NCBI GenBank assembly: GCA_029262775.1
Contig: JAJCYR010000059.1
Coordinates: 62,001 to 126,000 of the forward strand
Direction of reading: 5' to 3'
Length of the DNA stretch: 64,000 nucleotides
DNA from: Bacteroidota bacterium
Lineage (GTDB): Bacteria; Bacteroidota; Rhodothermia; Rhodothermales; UBA10348
The translations under genes were made by a program, and so were the position numbers. A model generated the notes under the pieces. The model searched no databases. It was not told the origin of the DNA and was given only the letters and a program-made list of their open reading frames with translations. Positions 1 through 8,678 of this stretch are shown one piece after another (the stretch's first letter is position 1; every line of letters starts with the position of its first letter).

Positions 1-2
1 CC

Positions 3-506
3 CCCGGCGCAGCGGCATTTCATGCAGAACTGGCGCTCATTGAACCCACACTCGTCGACATCACGGCCTACGGACCGCTCGGCGATCCTGGGCATCTGGT
101 GCAGACAGGAAGGCGTATGCTGCTCGTGCCTGGCTTTCATGTGGAAGGGGAAGGAATCATTCTCGAAATGAATGGCTTCACGGTCCGCGTCCTCTCTCCC
201 CGAGCCGAGAAGGTGGAACGGGCGCATTCCGACATCACGGTCACGACCAGCGTCACCATGCTGTGTGGGTGCCCCACCGAGCCGGATGGACTCTGGGACA
301 ACAATCGGTACACCATCATGGGAAAACTCTACCGGGATGACGAACTGCTCGGCGAGACCACCCTCGCTTATGCCGGCCAGTCGAACATGTATTCGGGAGT
401 CTTCCGGGGCGTAGCCGAAGGACGGTACCGGGTCGAAGTCATTGCTGCCGATGCCGAAAAGGGCAACTTCGGATACGACCATGTCCGTTTTTCGGTGAGT
501 GAATAA
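3..506 (+). CDS. C-terminal part of an unrecognised protein (5' end outside window)
   Basis: The reading frame is open from the first bases of the window to a TAA at 504-506, so only the last ~167 residues are visible and the true start lies upstream. A GTG at 99 could start a shorter product, but the frame reads sensibly before it. The visible part holds a CGCP motif and a beta-rich stretch (GKLYRDDELLGETTL, then SGVFRGVAEGRYRVEVIA) that reads like an Ig-like or FixH-like beta-sandwich giving a 'modifier of a quantity' domain. No catalytic motif is visible. It lies 65 bases upstream of the DUF4097 gene on the same strand and may be co-transcribed with it. Function unknown. Confidence 0.6.
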   Translation, partial: PGAAAFHAELALIEPTLVDITAYGPLGDPGHLVQTGRRMLLVPGFHVEGEGIILEMNGFTVRVLSPRAEKVERAHSDITVTTSVTMLCGCPTEPDGLWDNNRYTIMGKLYRDDELLGETTLAYAGQSNMYSGVFRGVAEGRYRVEVIAADAEKGNFGYDHVRFSVSE

Positions 507-571
507 CCATGCAAACCATTTGCCCCCGCACGCTGTCCAACCGGTACAATCACCAACTACGGCCCGTTGAA

Positions 572-1684
572 ATGACCAGACTTCTTTTTTTACTTCTCGC
601 ACTCGGCCTGTATGCCGCTCCCAGCAAGGCCCAGGATGTGGACCGAACCGTCGCAGTCAAACCTGGTGGCCTGCTCACCATGAACATTGAAACCGGCGGA
701 GATATCGAAATCCGTGGATGGGACAGGAGCGAAGTCCATGTCCTCGCAAAAATCAACGGCCGGGATGCGGATCACATTGATTTCCAGGTGAGTGAAACCA
801 GTCGTGGGGTCGCTATCCGCTCCGAATACCGAACGCGGCGGGGCCGCTCGTCGTCCGACGTACATATCGTAGTACGGGTGCCAAGCACATTCGACCTCGA
901 TATGGAAACCATGGGTGGAGACCTCACTGTGGTAGGGGTCAGTGGGCGACTCGAGGGATCGAGCATGGGAGGCGACCTCGATCTGAGCGGCCTCTCCGGA
1001 ATCGTCCAGATGTCAACCATGGGGGGCGACGTCACACTCACCGACTCGAAGGTAGATGGAAAAGTCTCCACCATGGGCGGCGATGTAGATCTGCGCAACG
1101 TCACTGGAACGGTGAATGGCACAACCATGGGCGGTGACATTTCATATAATAATGTGCGTTCGCCACAGACCGGCATGGGAGAGACCGTCACCGTGGAAAC
1201 CATGGGTGGCGACATCGAGATTGACGAAGCGCTCTATGGAGCAGACGTCAAAACGATGGGCGGAGATATCACTGTCAACAAGGCGGCACAATTCGTCCGC
1301 GCCGAGACCATGGGTGGTGACATCATGATTCGGGAAGTGAACGGTTGGATTGAACTTGAAACCATGGGTGGAGACGTTGAAGCCCACATGACGGGCGGCA
1401 CGTCCGGTGACCGCCACGTCGATATTGAATCCAAGGGGGGCGACATCGTACTGACCGTGCCGAAGGGTCTTGCCATGACGTTCGACATTGAAGTCGTGCT
1501 CGATGACGACGACGACGATTACCGGATTGAATCCGATTTCGACCTGAACATCGAGGTCGATGCCAAGGATAACCGGTGGCGGGGCGGTGGTCGCGTTCAC
1601 GCGACGGGAACGACCGGAAACGGTGCCAACAGGATCCGGATCAAAACCTATGACGGAGAAGTCATCATCCGCGAAGGGCGCTGA
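572..1684 (+). CDS. secreted DUF4097-type beta-helix repeat protein
   Basis: About 370 residues. The ATG at 572 is chosen because a clear signal peptide follows (MTRLLFLLLALGLYAAPSKA); the earlier ATG at 509 would put 21 unrelated residues in front of it. The mature part is a ladder of repeats, each turn carrying (S/T)MGGD followed by I/V/L: nine MGGD copies and a last KGGD, spaced mostly 15-25 residues, between roughly residues 110 and 300. This is the organisation of DUF4097 (putative adhesin-like beta-strand) proteins, expected to form a right-handed beta-helix in the periplasm or on the cell surface. A run of five or six Asp near residue 312 (DDDDDD) could bind cations. DUF4097 proteins have no settled function; envelope stress or adhesion are guesses. 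Confidence 0.85.
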   Translation: MTRLLFLLLALGLYAAPSKAQDVDRTVAVKPGGLLTMNIETGGDIEIRGWDRSEVHVLAKINGRDADHIDFQVSETSRGVAIRSEYRTRRGRSSSDVHIVVRVPSTFDLDMETMGGDLTVVGVSGRLEGSSMGGDLDLSGLSGIVQMSTMGGDVTLTDSKVDGKVSTMGGDVDLRNVTGTVNGTTMGGDISYNNVRSPQTGMGETVTVETMGGDIEIDEALYGADVKTMGGDITVNKAAQFVRAETMGGDIMIREVNGWIELETMGGDVEAHMTGGTSGDRHVDIESKGGDIVLTVPKGLAMTFDIEVVLDDDDDDYRIESDFDLNIEVDAKDNRWRGGGRVHATGTTGNGANRIRIKTYDGEVIIREGR

Positions 1685-1720
1685 TCGGGACCCGACTACA
1701 CGGCCACGGGCGGCACCCTT

Positions 1721-2236
1721 CTACAGCCCCTCGGGCCATTCCTCGGCAAACCCGTAAACCACAACCGTCTCGCCGGAAGACATCTCGATTCCTATCTCTG
1801 ACATCCCCAATTTCTGCATGATCCGAATGGATCCGGGGTTGTTCAGCACGGACTGACACGTAATGCGTGTCAGTCCGAATGCGTTTTGGGCTACGTAGAG
1901 CGCAGCCGCGGCGGCCTCAAAGCCGTATCCCTTACCCCAGAACGCCTTTTCATAGCGCCAGCCGAAGTCGAGCCGACCTGTTTTGTCATCGAATCCGCAG
2001 AACCCGGCAAACGCTCCCGTGGCCGCCGCTTCGACGACAAACCGCATCCATCCGCGCGTCTCCTGGTGGCGGATCTGCTCGGCTACAAATTCTTCGGCGT
2101 ATGTCCGTGAGCGCGGCTTGCCATTGCCGATTTGACGCATGACGTCCGGATCGGCGACCAGCTCAGCATATGGCGCCACGTCATCGGGCGTCCAGTTCCT
2201 GAGCAATAGTCGTTCTGTCCGTGCATGGATCTTCAT
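1721..2236 (-). CDS. GNAT family N-acetyltransferase (RimJ/RimL-like)
   Basis: 171 residues when started at the ATG at 2236 (MKIHARTERLLLRNWTPDD), the usual N-terminus of RimJ/RimL-type acetyltransferases; an upstream in-frame ATG at 2272 adds 12 poor residues. Characteristic pieces are the N-terminal TERLLLR, the central GFCGFD strand, the acetyl-CoA loop WGKGYGFEAA (Q/R-x-x-G-x-G/A type) and the ITCQSVLNNPGSIRIMQKLGM segment in which a late Asn and a C-terminal helix bind CoA. Family members acetylate protein N-termini or small amines; the substrate here cannot be told. Convergent with the DUF4097 gene (36-base gap) and divergent from glnS. Confidence 0.85.
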   Translation of the reverse strand: MKIHARTERLLLRNWTPDDVAPYAELVADPDVMRQIGNGKPRSRTYAEEFVAEQIRHQETRGWMRFVVEAAATGAFAGFCGFDDKTGRLDFGWRYEKAFWGKGYGFEAAAAALYVAQNAFGLTRITCQSVLNNPGSIRIMQKLGMSEIGIEMSSGETVVVYGFAEEWPEGL

Positions 2237-2301
2237 GGAATTCAAGATACACCCCCCTCCCGTTACGTACATTTCCGGTTCATCAACTGACCATCAATTC
2301 C

Positions 2302-4710
2302 GTGCCAAGCGAACCGGGCCGTGAAAATCGGCATTTCATCCAGCAGATCATTGACAGTGACCGCGCGAGTGGACGCGTGACGGGAGACATAATCACCCGG
2401 TTCCCACCCGAGCCCAACGGGTATCTGCACATTGGTCACGCCAAAAGTATCTGCCTCAATTTCGGATTGGCGGCAGAGTACGGCGGGCGGTGCCACCTAC
2501 GCTTCGACGACACGAACCCGGAAACCGAAGACACGGAGTACGTAGACTCCATCAAGGAGGATGTGCGCTGGCTTGGTTATGACTGGGGAGAGCATCTGTA
2601 CTTCGCGTCCGACTACTTCGAACAGCTCTACGCCTACGCAGAACAGCTCATTTCGCTTGGCAAGGCCTACGTGGACAGCCAGTCCATGGACGAAATCCGG
2701 GCTACGCGGGGTACGGTCACGGAGCCCGGTACAAAGAGCCCCTACCGCTCGCGCTCGGCCGGGGAAAACCTGGACCTGTTCCGGCGCATGCGAGCCGGTG
2801 AGTTCCCGGACGGAGCCCATGTACTTCGTGCCAAAATCGATATGGCCGCGCCGAACATGCTCATGCGCGACCCGCTGCTTTACCGCATCCGCCATGCCCA
2901 TCACTACCGCACGGGCGACACATGGTGTGTCTACCCCATGTACGACATGGCACATCCACTGGAAGACGCCATTGAACACGTCTCGCACTCGCTCTGCACG
3001 CTCGAATTTGAGGTCCACCGGCCACTCTACGACTGGCTGGTCCATGCCGTGTGTACACCGCCCAGGCCGCATCAGTACGAATTTGCCAGGCTGAATCTAG
3101 ACTACACGGTCATGAGCAAGCGCAAGCTGCTGCTGCTCGTCAAGGGAGGTCAGGTCGACGGCTGGAATGACCCTCGCATGCCCACCATCGCCGGCATGCG
3201 CCGCCGTGGGATCCGGCCAGAAGCCATTCGCGCATTCTGCGACATGATTGGTGTGGCCAAGTCTGACAACCGGGTCGACGTATCACTGCTCGAGTACGCC
3301 ATCCGGGACGACCTGAATACGGAAGCGCCTCGCGTCATGGCCGTCCTCCGGCCGCTCAAGGTGGTACTCACCAATTGGCCGGAGGGACAGACGGACATGG
3401 TCAATGCCTCTTGGTGGCCGCATGATATTCCGAAAGAGGGAACGCGGCAGGTACCCTTCTCGCGCGAAATCTACATTGAGCAGTCCGACTTCCTGGAACA
3501 TCCTCCCAAGGCCTTCCATCGCCTCAGTCCGGGCGCGGAAGTGCGTCTGCGCTACGCCTATATCATCCGGTGCGACCGTGTTCTTCGCGATGCAGACGGC
3601 AGCGTCACCGAACTTCAATGCACCGTGGACCTCGATTCACGCTCCGGCAGCGGCAAGCGGGCATCGCGCCGCGTACAGGGCACCATCCACTGGGTCAGCG
3701 CCGCGCATGCCCGGCGCGCCGAGGTGCGACTCTACGATCGGCTCTTCAGCGCTGCCGACCCGGAGCGCGTCGAGGGCAGTGAAACCTTCCTGGACCATTT
3801 CAATCCGGACAGTCTGGAAATCATTCCCGATGCCCTCGTCGAGCCAGTCGTAGCCGACGCCGCCCCTGGCACGCGCTACCAGTTCGAGCGCAGCGGCTAT
3901 TTCTACCTGGACCCCGAGGCCGCTGCAGCCGGCAGACACGTCTGGAACCGGATCATTACGCTGCGCGATACGTGGGGCAAGCGGACGCAGGCAGAATCCA
4001 GCGTCGCATCGCAGGCATCGCCTCCGAACGCCCCTTCGAGCGGTTCTCCTGACAGTACAAAGAAGGAATCCGTCGCCCACACTCCGAACCCGCTCTCCGG
4101 GCTCGATGTGGCCAGCGAGGCCCGTGCTCACAGTCTGGTCCAGGAGTTTCAACTCCCTCTGGAAAGTGCGGCCGTACTGGCCGGTAGCCCAGGCCTGGAA
4201 TCGTGGTTCCGCCGCGCCGCCGGGTCCCACTCCGCCCACTCCGCCAGCGACCAGGCTGCGCGAGCGGAGTCCGCGCCTGCCGACGCCCTGGCCAACTGGC
4301 TGGTGCAGGAATTGCGGCCGCTGCTCCGCACTGCCGACGGCGACGCGGATGGCCACGCGGGGAGTGTTCCCATCCCGCCGGAGCATTTCCGCGCGCTGGT
4401 CTCCATGCACCATCGGGGCACGCTGTCCAGTCGCCTCGCGCGCGAGGTCCTCGCCGACATGCTGACCTCCGGCGACAGTCCGGACCGTATTGTCGAGCGT
4501 CTGGGCCTGGAACAGATTTCCGACGAGGAGGCCCTTTCGACCGTCATGGGCGCCGTACTGGATGCCCATCCGGACCGCGTAGCCGCCTACCGGGAGGGCA
4601 AGAAGGGGGTGATCGGTTTTTTCATGGGCCAGGTTATGCAGAAAACCGGCGGAAAGGCAAATCCGCAGGTTGTTCGCCATCTGATGGAAACGGCGCTGGA
4701 AGGCCGTTGA
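2302..4710 (+). CDS. glnS: glutaminyl-tRNA synthetase with C-terminal YqeY domain
   Basis: About 802 residues. It charges tRNA-Gln with glutamine in the cytoplasm. The class I signatures are present: PPEPNGYLHIGH (HIGH) near residue 45 and VMSKR (KMSKS equivalent) near residue 270, the latter next to NLDYT. After the two anticodon-binding beta-barrels (to about residue 560) comes a Ser/Pro/Thr-rich linker and a C-terminal GatB/YqeY domain of about 140 residues (EHFRALVSMHHRGTLSSRLA, then GKKGVIGFFMGQVMQKTGG). This GlnRS/YqeY fusion is known in Deinococcus and Bacteroidota-related bacteria, where the extension helps tRNA binding. The start is uncertain: the GTG at 2302 gives a natural N-terminus; the ATG at 2221 would overlap the divergent GNAT. 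A tRNA-Gln(CUG) lies at 49036. Confidence 0.95.
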   Translation: MPSEPGRENRHFIQQIIDSDRASGRVTGDIITRFPPEPNGYLHIGHAKSICLNFGLAAEYGGRCHLRFDDTNPETEDTEYVDSIKEDVRWLGYDWGEHLYFASDYFEQLYAYAEQLISLGKAYVDSQSMDEIRATRGTVTEPGTKSPYRSRSAGENLDLFRRMRAGEFPDGAHVLRAKIDMAAPNMLMRDPLLYRIRHAHHYRTGDTWCVYPMYDMAHPLEDAIEHVSHSLCTLEFEVHRPLYDWLVHAVCTPPRPHQYEFARLNLDYTVMSKRKLLLLVKGGQVDGWNDPRMPTIAGMRRRGIRPEAIRAFCDMIGVAKSDNRVDVSLLEYAIRDDLNTEAPRVMAVLRPLKVVLTNWPEGQTDMVNASWWPHDIPKEGTRQVPFSREIYIEQSDFLEHPPKAFHRLSPGAEVRLRYAYIIRCDRVLRDADGSVTELQCTVDLDSRSGSGKRASRRVQGTIHWVSAAHARRAEVRLYDRLFSAADPERVEGSETFLDHFNPDSLEIIPDALVEPVVADAAPGTRYQFERSGYFYLDPEAAAAGRHVWNRIITLRDTWGKRTQAESSVASQASPPNAPSSGSPDSTKKESVAHTPNPLSGLDVASEARAHSLVQEFQLPLESAAVLAGSPGLESWFRRAAGSHSAHSASDQAARAESAPADALANWLVQELRPLLRTADGDADGHAGSVPIPPEHFRALVSMHHRGTLSSRLAREVLADMLTSGDSPDRIVERLGLEQISDEEALSTVMGAVLDAHPDRVAAYREGKKGVIGFFMGQVMQKTGGKANPQVVRHLMETALEGR

Positions 4711-4766
4711 CGAGGTAAGGAGCCTTCTGGAGGGCTGATTGGGGTGCACGCTTGGGCCGTGCGCCG

Positions 4767-5885
4767 TCAGCGTGCCGTCCAGGCCCAGACGGCTCCGGGC
4801 GTTTCGTGCGGCGCGGCGCGGCCTGCGAGCTCAATAATGGCAGACGTTTCACCGCGCCGCGCCCACAGGGTCTGCGGCCCCACCCACACCATCTGTTCCG
4901 GCGAAAAATCGGGCGGCAACGGCTGCACGAACGAGCCCACGCCCGTCCGGTAATGCCACACGCCATCGAGCTGGAATACGAATGTGCCCGGGTCCGGCCC
5001 GTAGCGTCCATGGGAAGCGCTGCCGGTGAGGCCTTCTGGCGGAATGGCCCACGACGACCGCCCACTCGCGGCCGACCAGATAGACAGTCCACGGTTTCCC
5101 GTTCCGTCCTGCAACACAACGTCATACGCCAGTTCGTTGCCATCCCCGATCCAGGAAATGCGCCGCGGCGCATACCGGTCCCCGACAATGCGCCTGGGCT
5201 CGCCACCAGCGGTCGGCACCACGAACAGCGACGTATCCGGCTCGTAGGAACGCGTTTCCCGGTTGTAGTTCAACTCCCGATGTACATAGGCCAGGTGGCT
5301 CCCCCCGGGAGAGACGGCAATCTCTATCATGCGCCGCGCATCGAACGTCGCGCGTGTGGCGCAGTCCGCGCTATCGACCATATAGACATTGTTCGCGTCC
5401 CGAACGGCAAGCGTTCCGTCCGTGCGCACGCCGAGCACCACGTTCGAGGCTGAGCAGCCGACGTCGCGGACCGCAGCGGTCGCGCCATCGATTTCAAACA
5501 CGCCTCCGCCGGATTCAGCTCGCTGTCCGACGAACAGACGCTCACCATTCTGCGACCACGACATGGACAGTTCAGCCGGCATACGGGTCTCATACGCAAC
5601 GCGAACCCGGCTCGTGGAACGGTCAGCCAGCACGATGGCGGTGCCGTCAGCACCCGTGACCTGAAGCGCTACAGCCGTGCCCGGGGGCGATTCCAGGCCC
5701 CGCTCCACGTCTCCATTCGCGCTGGCCGTGACCAGATCCGATACCCGCAGGAACCCGGCAGCAGGTGCCGTATCGACGGCGGCATCTGCTGGCGGCGCCT
5801 CCGGCTCGGAGAGGGCAACGTCGGGCGCTGAAGCGGCGCATCCAGCCAGAAAAAGAATGATCAGGAGGGGAAGCGTACGAATCAT
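4767..5885 (-). CDS. lipoprotein with TolB/WD40-like propeller repeats
   Basis: 372 residues from the ATG at 5885, chosen because it starts a lipoprotein signal (MIRTLPLLIILFLAGC; lipobox LAGC with Cys around residue 16). The upstream ATG at 5960 adds a non-signal leader. After an Ala/Pro/Glu-rich linker the protein shows recurring blades such as LSMSWSQNGERLFVGQ, MIEIAVSPGGSHLAYVHRE and RRISWIGDGNELAYDV, each with the small-residue turn and aromatic strand of TolB/DPP-IV-like beta-propellers. It is likely anchored to a membrane facing the periplasm. No active-site residues are visible. It converges with glnS (56-base gap) and diverges from the ABC ATPase gene. Confidence 0.75.
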   Translation of the reverse strand: MIRTLPLLIILFLAGCAASAPDVALSEPEAPPADAAVDTAPAAGFLRVSDLVTASANGDVERGLESPPGTAVALQVTGADGTAIVLADRSTSRVRVAYETRMPAELSMSWSQNGERLFVGQRAESGGGVFEIDGATAAVRDVGCSASNVVLGVRTDGTLAVRDANNVYMVDSADCATRATFDARRMIEIAVSPGGSHLAYVHRELNYNRETRSYEPDTSLFVVPTAGGEPRRIVGDRYAPRRISWIGDGNELAYDVVLQDGTGNRGLSIWSAASGRSSWAIPPEGLTGSASHGRYGPDPGTFVFQLDGVWHYRTGVGSFVQPLPPDFSPEQMVWVGPQTLWARRGETSAIIELAGRAAPHETPGAVWAWTAR

Positions 5886-5967
5886 GAATATGGCGTAACC
5901 TGTGGGGCGTGACGTCGTCTGAAGAACTTTGTATCTGAAGCATCCCATGAACCTGCCCACTCATGAC

Positions 5968-6663
5968 ATGATCCGACTTGAAAGCATCACGAAAGGCTAT
6001 TTGAATGGGTTCAGCCGCAGTTTTGTGCTGCGAAACGTGAATCTGTCCATCAACAGCGGCGAGTTTGTGTCGATCATGGGGCCGTCGGGGTCCGGCAAGT
6101 CGACGTTACTGCATATCCTGGGAATGCTCGACGAGCCGTCGAGCGGGGAGTACTGGTTCATGGACCAGCCAGCGCACCGCATGAACGAGCGGCAGCGCTC
6201 GGACCTGCACCGCCAGCACATCGGATTCGTATTCCAGGCATACCACCTGATCGATGACCTCACGGTGTACGAAAACCTCGAAACGCCACTGCTTTACCGC
6301 AAAATAAAGGGCAACGAGCGCAAGAGCCTGGTCGCCGAAATGCTGGACCGCTTCGGCATGGTGGCCAAGAAGGACCTGTTCCCGAGTCAGCTCTCCGGCG
6401 GACAGCAGCAGGTGGTCGGTGTGGCCCGGGCGCTGATCATGCAACCGAAACTCATTCTGGCCGACGAGCCGACCGGCAACCTGCACACCTCGCAGGGAGA
6501 GGTCGTGATGGACTGGTTCCGGAGGCTCAACGAAGAAGAAAACGTGACGGTCATACAGGTCACGCACTCGGACCACTGGGCATCGTATGGGAAGCGCGTC
6601 ATTGAACTGGTCGATGGACGCGTCGAGTCGGATTCGAACCCACCGGAGGCCATGGAGGGCTGA
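5968..6663 (+). CDS. orphan ABC transporter ATP-binding protein (MacB/LolD type)
   Basis: 231 residues from the ATG at 5968 (MIRLESITKGY, the usual family start); ATGs at 5929 and 5947 are alternatives. All ABC ATPase elements are present: Walker A GPSGSGKST, Q-loop FVFQAYHLI, signature LSGGQQQ, Walker B LILADEPTGN and the H-loop His in QVTHSDH. FVFQ...LTVYENLETPL and DEPTGNL are typical of the LolD/MacB/FtsE branch, which powers lipoprotein release, efflux or cell-division permeases. No permease gene is adjacent. The stop and the next gene's ATG share a base (TGATG at 6661-6665), so translation of the downstream GNAT/ATP-grasp gene is coupled to it, an unusual partnership. Confidence 0.9.
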   Translation: MIRLESITKGYLNGFSRSFVLRNVNLSINSGEFVSIMGPSGSGKSTLLHILGMLDEPSSGEYWFMDQPAHRMNERQRSDLHRQHIGFVFQAYHLIDDLTVYENLETPLLYRKIKGNERKSLVAEMLDRFGMVAKKDLFPSQLSGGQQQVVGVARALIMQPKLILADEPTGNLHTSQGEVVMDWFRRLNEEENVTVIQVTHSDHWASYGKRVIELVDGRVESDSNPPEAMEG

Positions 6664-8621
6664 TGTCGACTGCATACGTACCCGTCATTCGCCAGGCAAC
6701 ACGACAGGATCTGGATGCACTCGTGTCCCTGGAACGCGAAGCCTTCCGACACGATTTGATTTCGCGGCGCAGTTTCAGGCGCTACCTGGCGTCGGGTTCT
6801 TCGCGCCTGTTGGTGGCCGAACTGCCCGGACAGACGGTTGCTGGTTACATCCTGGTGCACCTTCCGGCGTCGCGGCGGGGAGCGCGAATTTATTCCGTGG
6901 CCGTCACGGGCTTGGTACGGGGACACGGGATCGGGCTGCATCTGCTCAGAGCTGCTGAGGACGTGGCGCGCGAGGCTCATCGCTCTGTCATCACACTGGA
7001 AGTCCGGGCCAGCGACGAGCGCATTCGCGGACTGTACGGGTTTGCAGGGTACCAGGATGACCGCATGCTGCCCTCCTATTACGAAGACGGAGCCGACGGT
7101 GTACGCATGGTCAAGGTTCTCAGCAGCGGTGCCACCCTTCGTGCCGCACCCGGCCGCGTCCCGGTCGTCGTCGTCGACGAGCGCGAGCGTACGGAAGATC
7201 TCGAGGCCTGGGCGCGCGTGCTCTCCACCGCCGAATACCTTTCGCTCGGCGTGGCATCGCCCGGCCGCGTGGTTATCAACCTGTCCTCATCCTACGAGCA
7301 CCTGGCGCGGGGGTACTACGTCAGTCTGCTCGCCGAAGCCCGCGCCGAGCGCTGTTTCCCGGGCGCAGACAACCTGCTCGATATCAACTGGAAACGCATT
7401 CACCGGCGCGCATTGACCGAACTGGAGCCTCTCCTGTCCGGACTGGAATCGGTCCCTGAAACCGTCCTCGTGTTCTTCGGGCACGTGTTCAGCGCCGGTG
7501 TCCCGCAGGAGGAGCTGTCCGTCATCGGGTCGTCGCTGTTCGACCGTTTCCGGTGCCCCATTCTGCACGTTACGTTCCGGCGCCGGGCGCGCGCACTGCT
7601 GGACATCGAGGCACTCGGACTGCACCGGTTGTCGGCCGATGAGAGAACGCTGTTTACCGCCGCCCTGTCCCGCTTTCTGAGGGCTCGAAACCCGCTGCCA
7701 GCGCCGCTTCCGCGCTCTGCAGCGTCCATTGCCATGCTCGTCAACCCCGACGAGACGGTGCCGCCGTCCGACGAAGGGGCGCTTCAGGCCTTCGAACGGG
7801 CCGCCCAGGGCATGGGCGCGCACATCACACGTATAGACCGCGGCGACCTGCACCGCCTGGCCCAATTCGATGCCCTCTTCATTCGCGAAACCACGCGACT
7901 CGACCACTATACCTACCGGTTTGCGCGGAAAGCGAGCGAGGAGCACATTCCCGTCTACGACACACCCGAGGCCATCCTGAAATGCACCAACAAGGTGTAC
8001 CTGTTCGAGATGCTGCGGGCGAGGGGTATTCCAACGCCACCAACGTTCGTATTCGATCGTCGTCGATTGTCAGATTTGGCCCGCAGCCTCACCTTTCCGG
8101 CCGTGCTGAAGGTCCCCGATTCTGCCTTCTCGCTGGGCGTGCACCTCGTCGCTTCGGCCGATGAACTGCGTGAGAAAGCGCAGCCCCTCTTCCGGGCGTC
8201 CGACCTGCTGCTCGTGCAGTCGTTCGTTGAGACGCGTTTCGACTGGCGTATTGGCATTCTCGACGGCGAGCCGCTCTTCGCATGCCAGTATTTCATGGCC
8301 GAGGGACACTGGCAGATCATGGACCACTCCGGTGGCGAAAATGCCATTCGGTTTGGAGACTCCCGAACGGTTACGCTGGGCGACGCGCCGGCGCACGTGC
8401 TCCACGTGGCGACAGCCGCCACCCGATCCATGGGACGCGGCCTCTTCGGCGTCGACGTGAAGGAAACGCCCACCGGGGCCCTTGTCATTGAGGTGAATGA
8501 CAATCCAAATATCGATGCGGGTGTGGAGGACGAGGTGCTGGGCCATGCCCTGTACGAGCGCATACTCCGATCCTTACTTGGGATGCCGGAGCCATCGGTG
8601 CCGGATTCAGGTCCGATTTAA
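6663..8621 (+). CDS. three-domain GNAT / RLAN / RimK-like ATP-grasp ligase
   Basis: 652 residues. Residues ~1-155 are a GNAT acetyltransferase domain (IYSVAVTGLVRGHGIGLHLL is the acetyl-CoA loop). Residues ~165-310 match the RimK-like ATP-grasp N-terminal domain, RLAN (NLSSSYEHLARGYYVSLLAE). Residues ~430-640 are a RimK-type ATP-grasp domain: FPAVLKVPDSAFSLGVHLV for ATP and EVNDNPNIDAGVED for Mg. RimK-type enzymes join amino acids or peptides to carboxylates using ATP. By analogy the protein could acetylate and ligate the same small peptide-like product, but no substrate can be read from sequence. It is translationally coupled (TGATG) to the ABC ATPase and followed after 57 bases by the M41-like gene. 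Confidence 0.88.
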   Translation: MSTAYVPVIRQATRQDLDALVSLEREAFRHDLISRRSFRRYLASGSSRLLVAELPGQTVAGYILVHLPASRRGARIYSVAVTGLVRGHGIGLHLLRAAEDVAREAHRSVITLEVRASDERIRGLYGFAGYQDDRMLPSYYEDGADGVRMVKVLSSGATLRAAPGRVPVVVVDERERTEDLEAWARVLSTAEYLSLGVASPGRVVINLSSSYEHLARGYYVSLLAEARAERCFPGADNLLDINWKRIHRRALTELEPLLSGLESVPETVLVFFGHVFSAGVPQEELSVIGSSLFDRFRCPILHVTFRRRARALLDIEALGLHRLSADERTLFTAALSRFLRARNPLPAPLPRSAASIAMLVNPDETVPPSDEGALQAFERAAQGMGAHITRIDRGDLHRLAQFDALFIRETTRLDHYTYRFARKASEEHIPVYDTPEAILKCTNKVYLFEMLRARGIPTPPTFVFDRRRLSDLARSLTFPAVLKVPDSAFSLGVHLVASADELREKAQPLFRASDLLLVQSFVETRFDWRIGILDGEPLFACQYFMAEGHWQIMDHSGGENAIRFGDSRTVTLGDAPAHVLHVATAATRSMGRGLFGVDVKETPTGALVIEVNDNPNIDAGVEDEVLGHALYERILRSLLGMPEPSVPDSGPI

Positions 8622-8678
8622 GATTTTTGCAGGGAGGCCGATACTCCGCATGAATCGTATACCCGGACCTCGTGACTC

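Noticed and set aside
3637-4749. 370-codon minus-strand frame
   Set aside because: Antisense to glnS, no motif, explained by third-position GC bias.
5968-6663. Complete ABC exporter
   Set aside because: No permease gene is adjacent, so only an orphan ATPase can be claimed.
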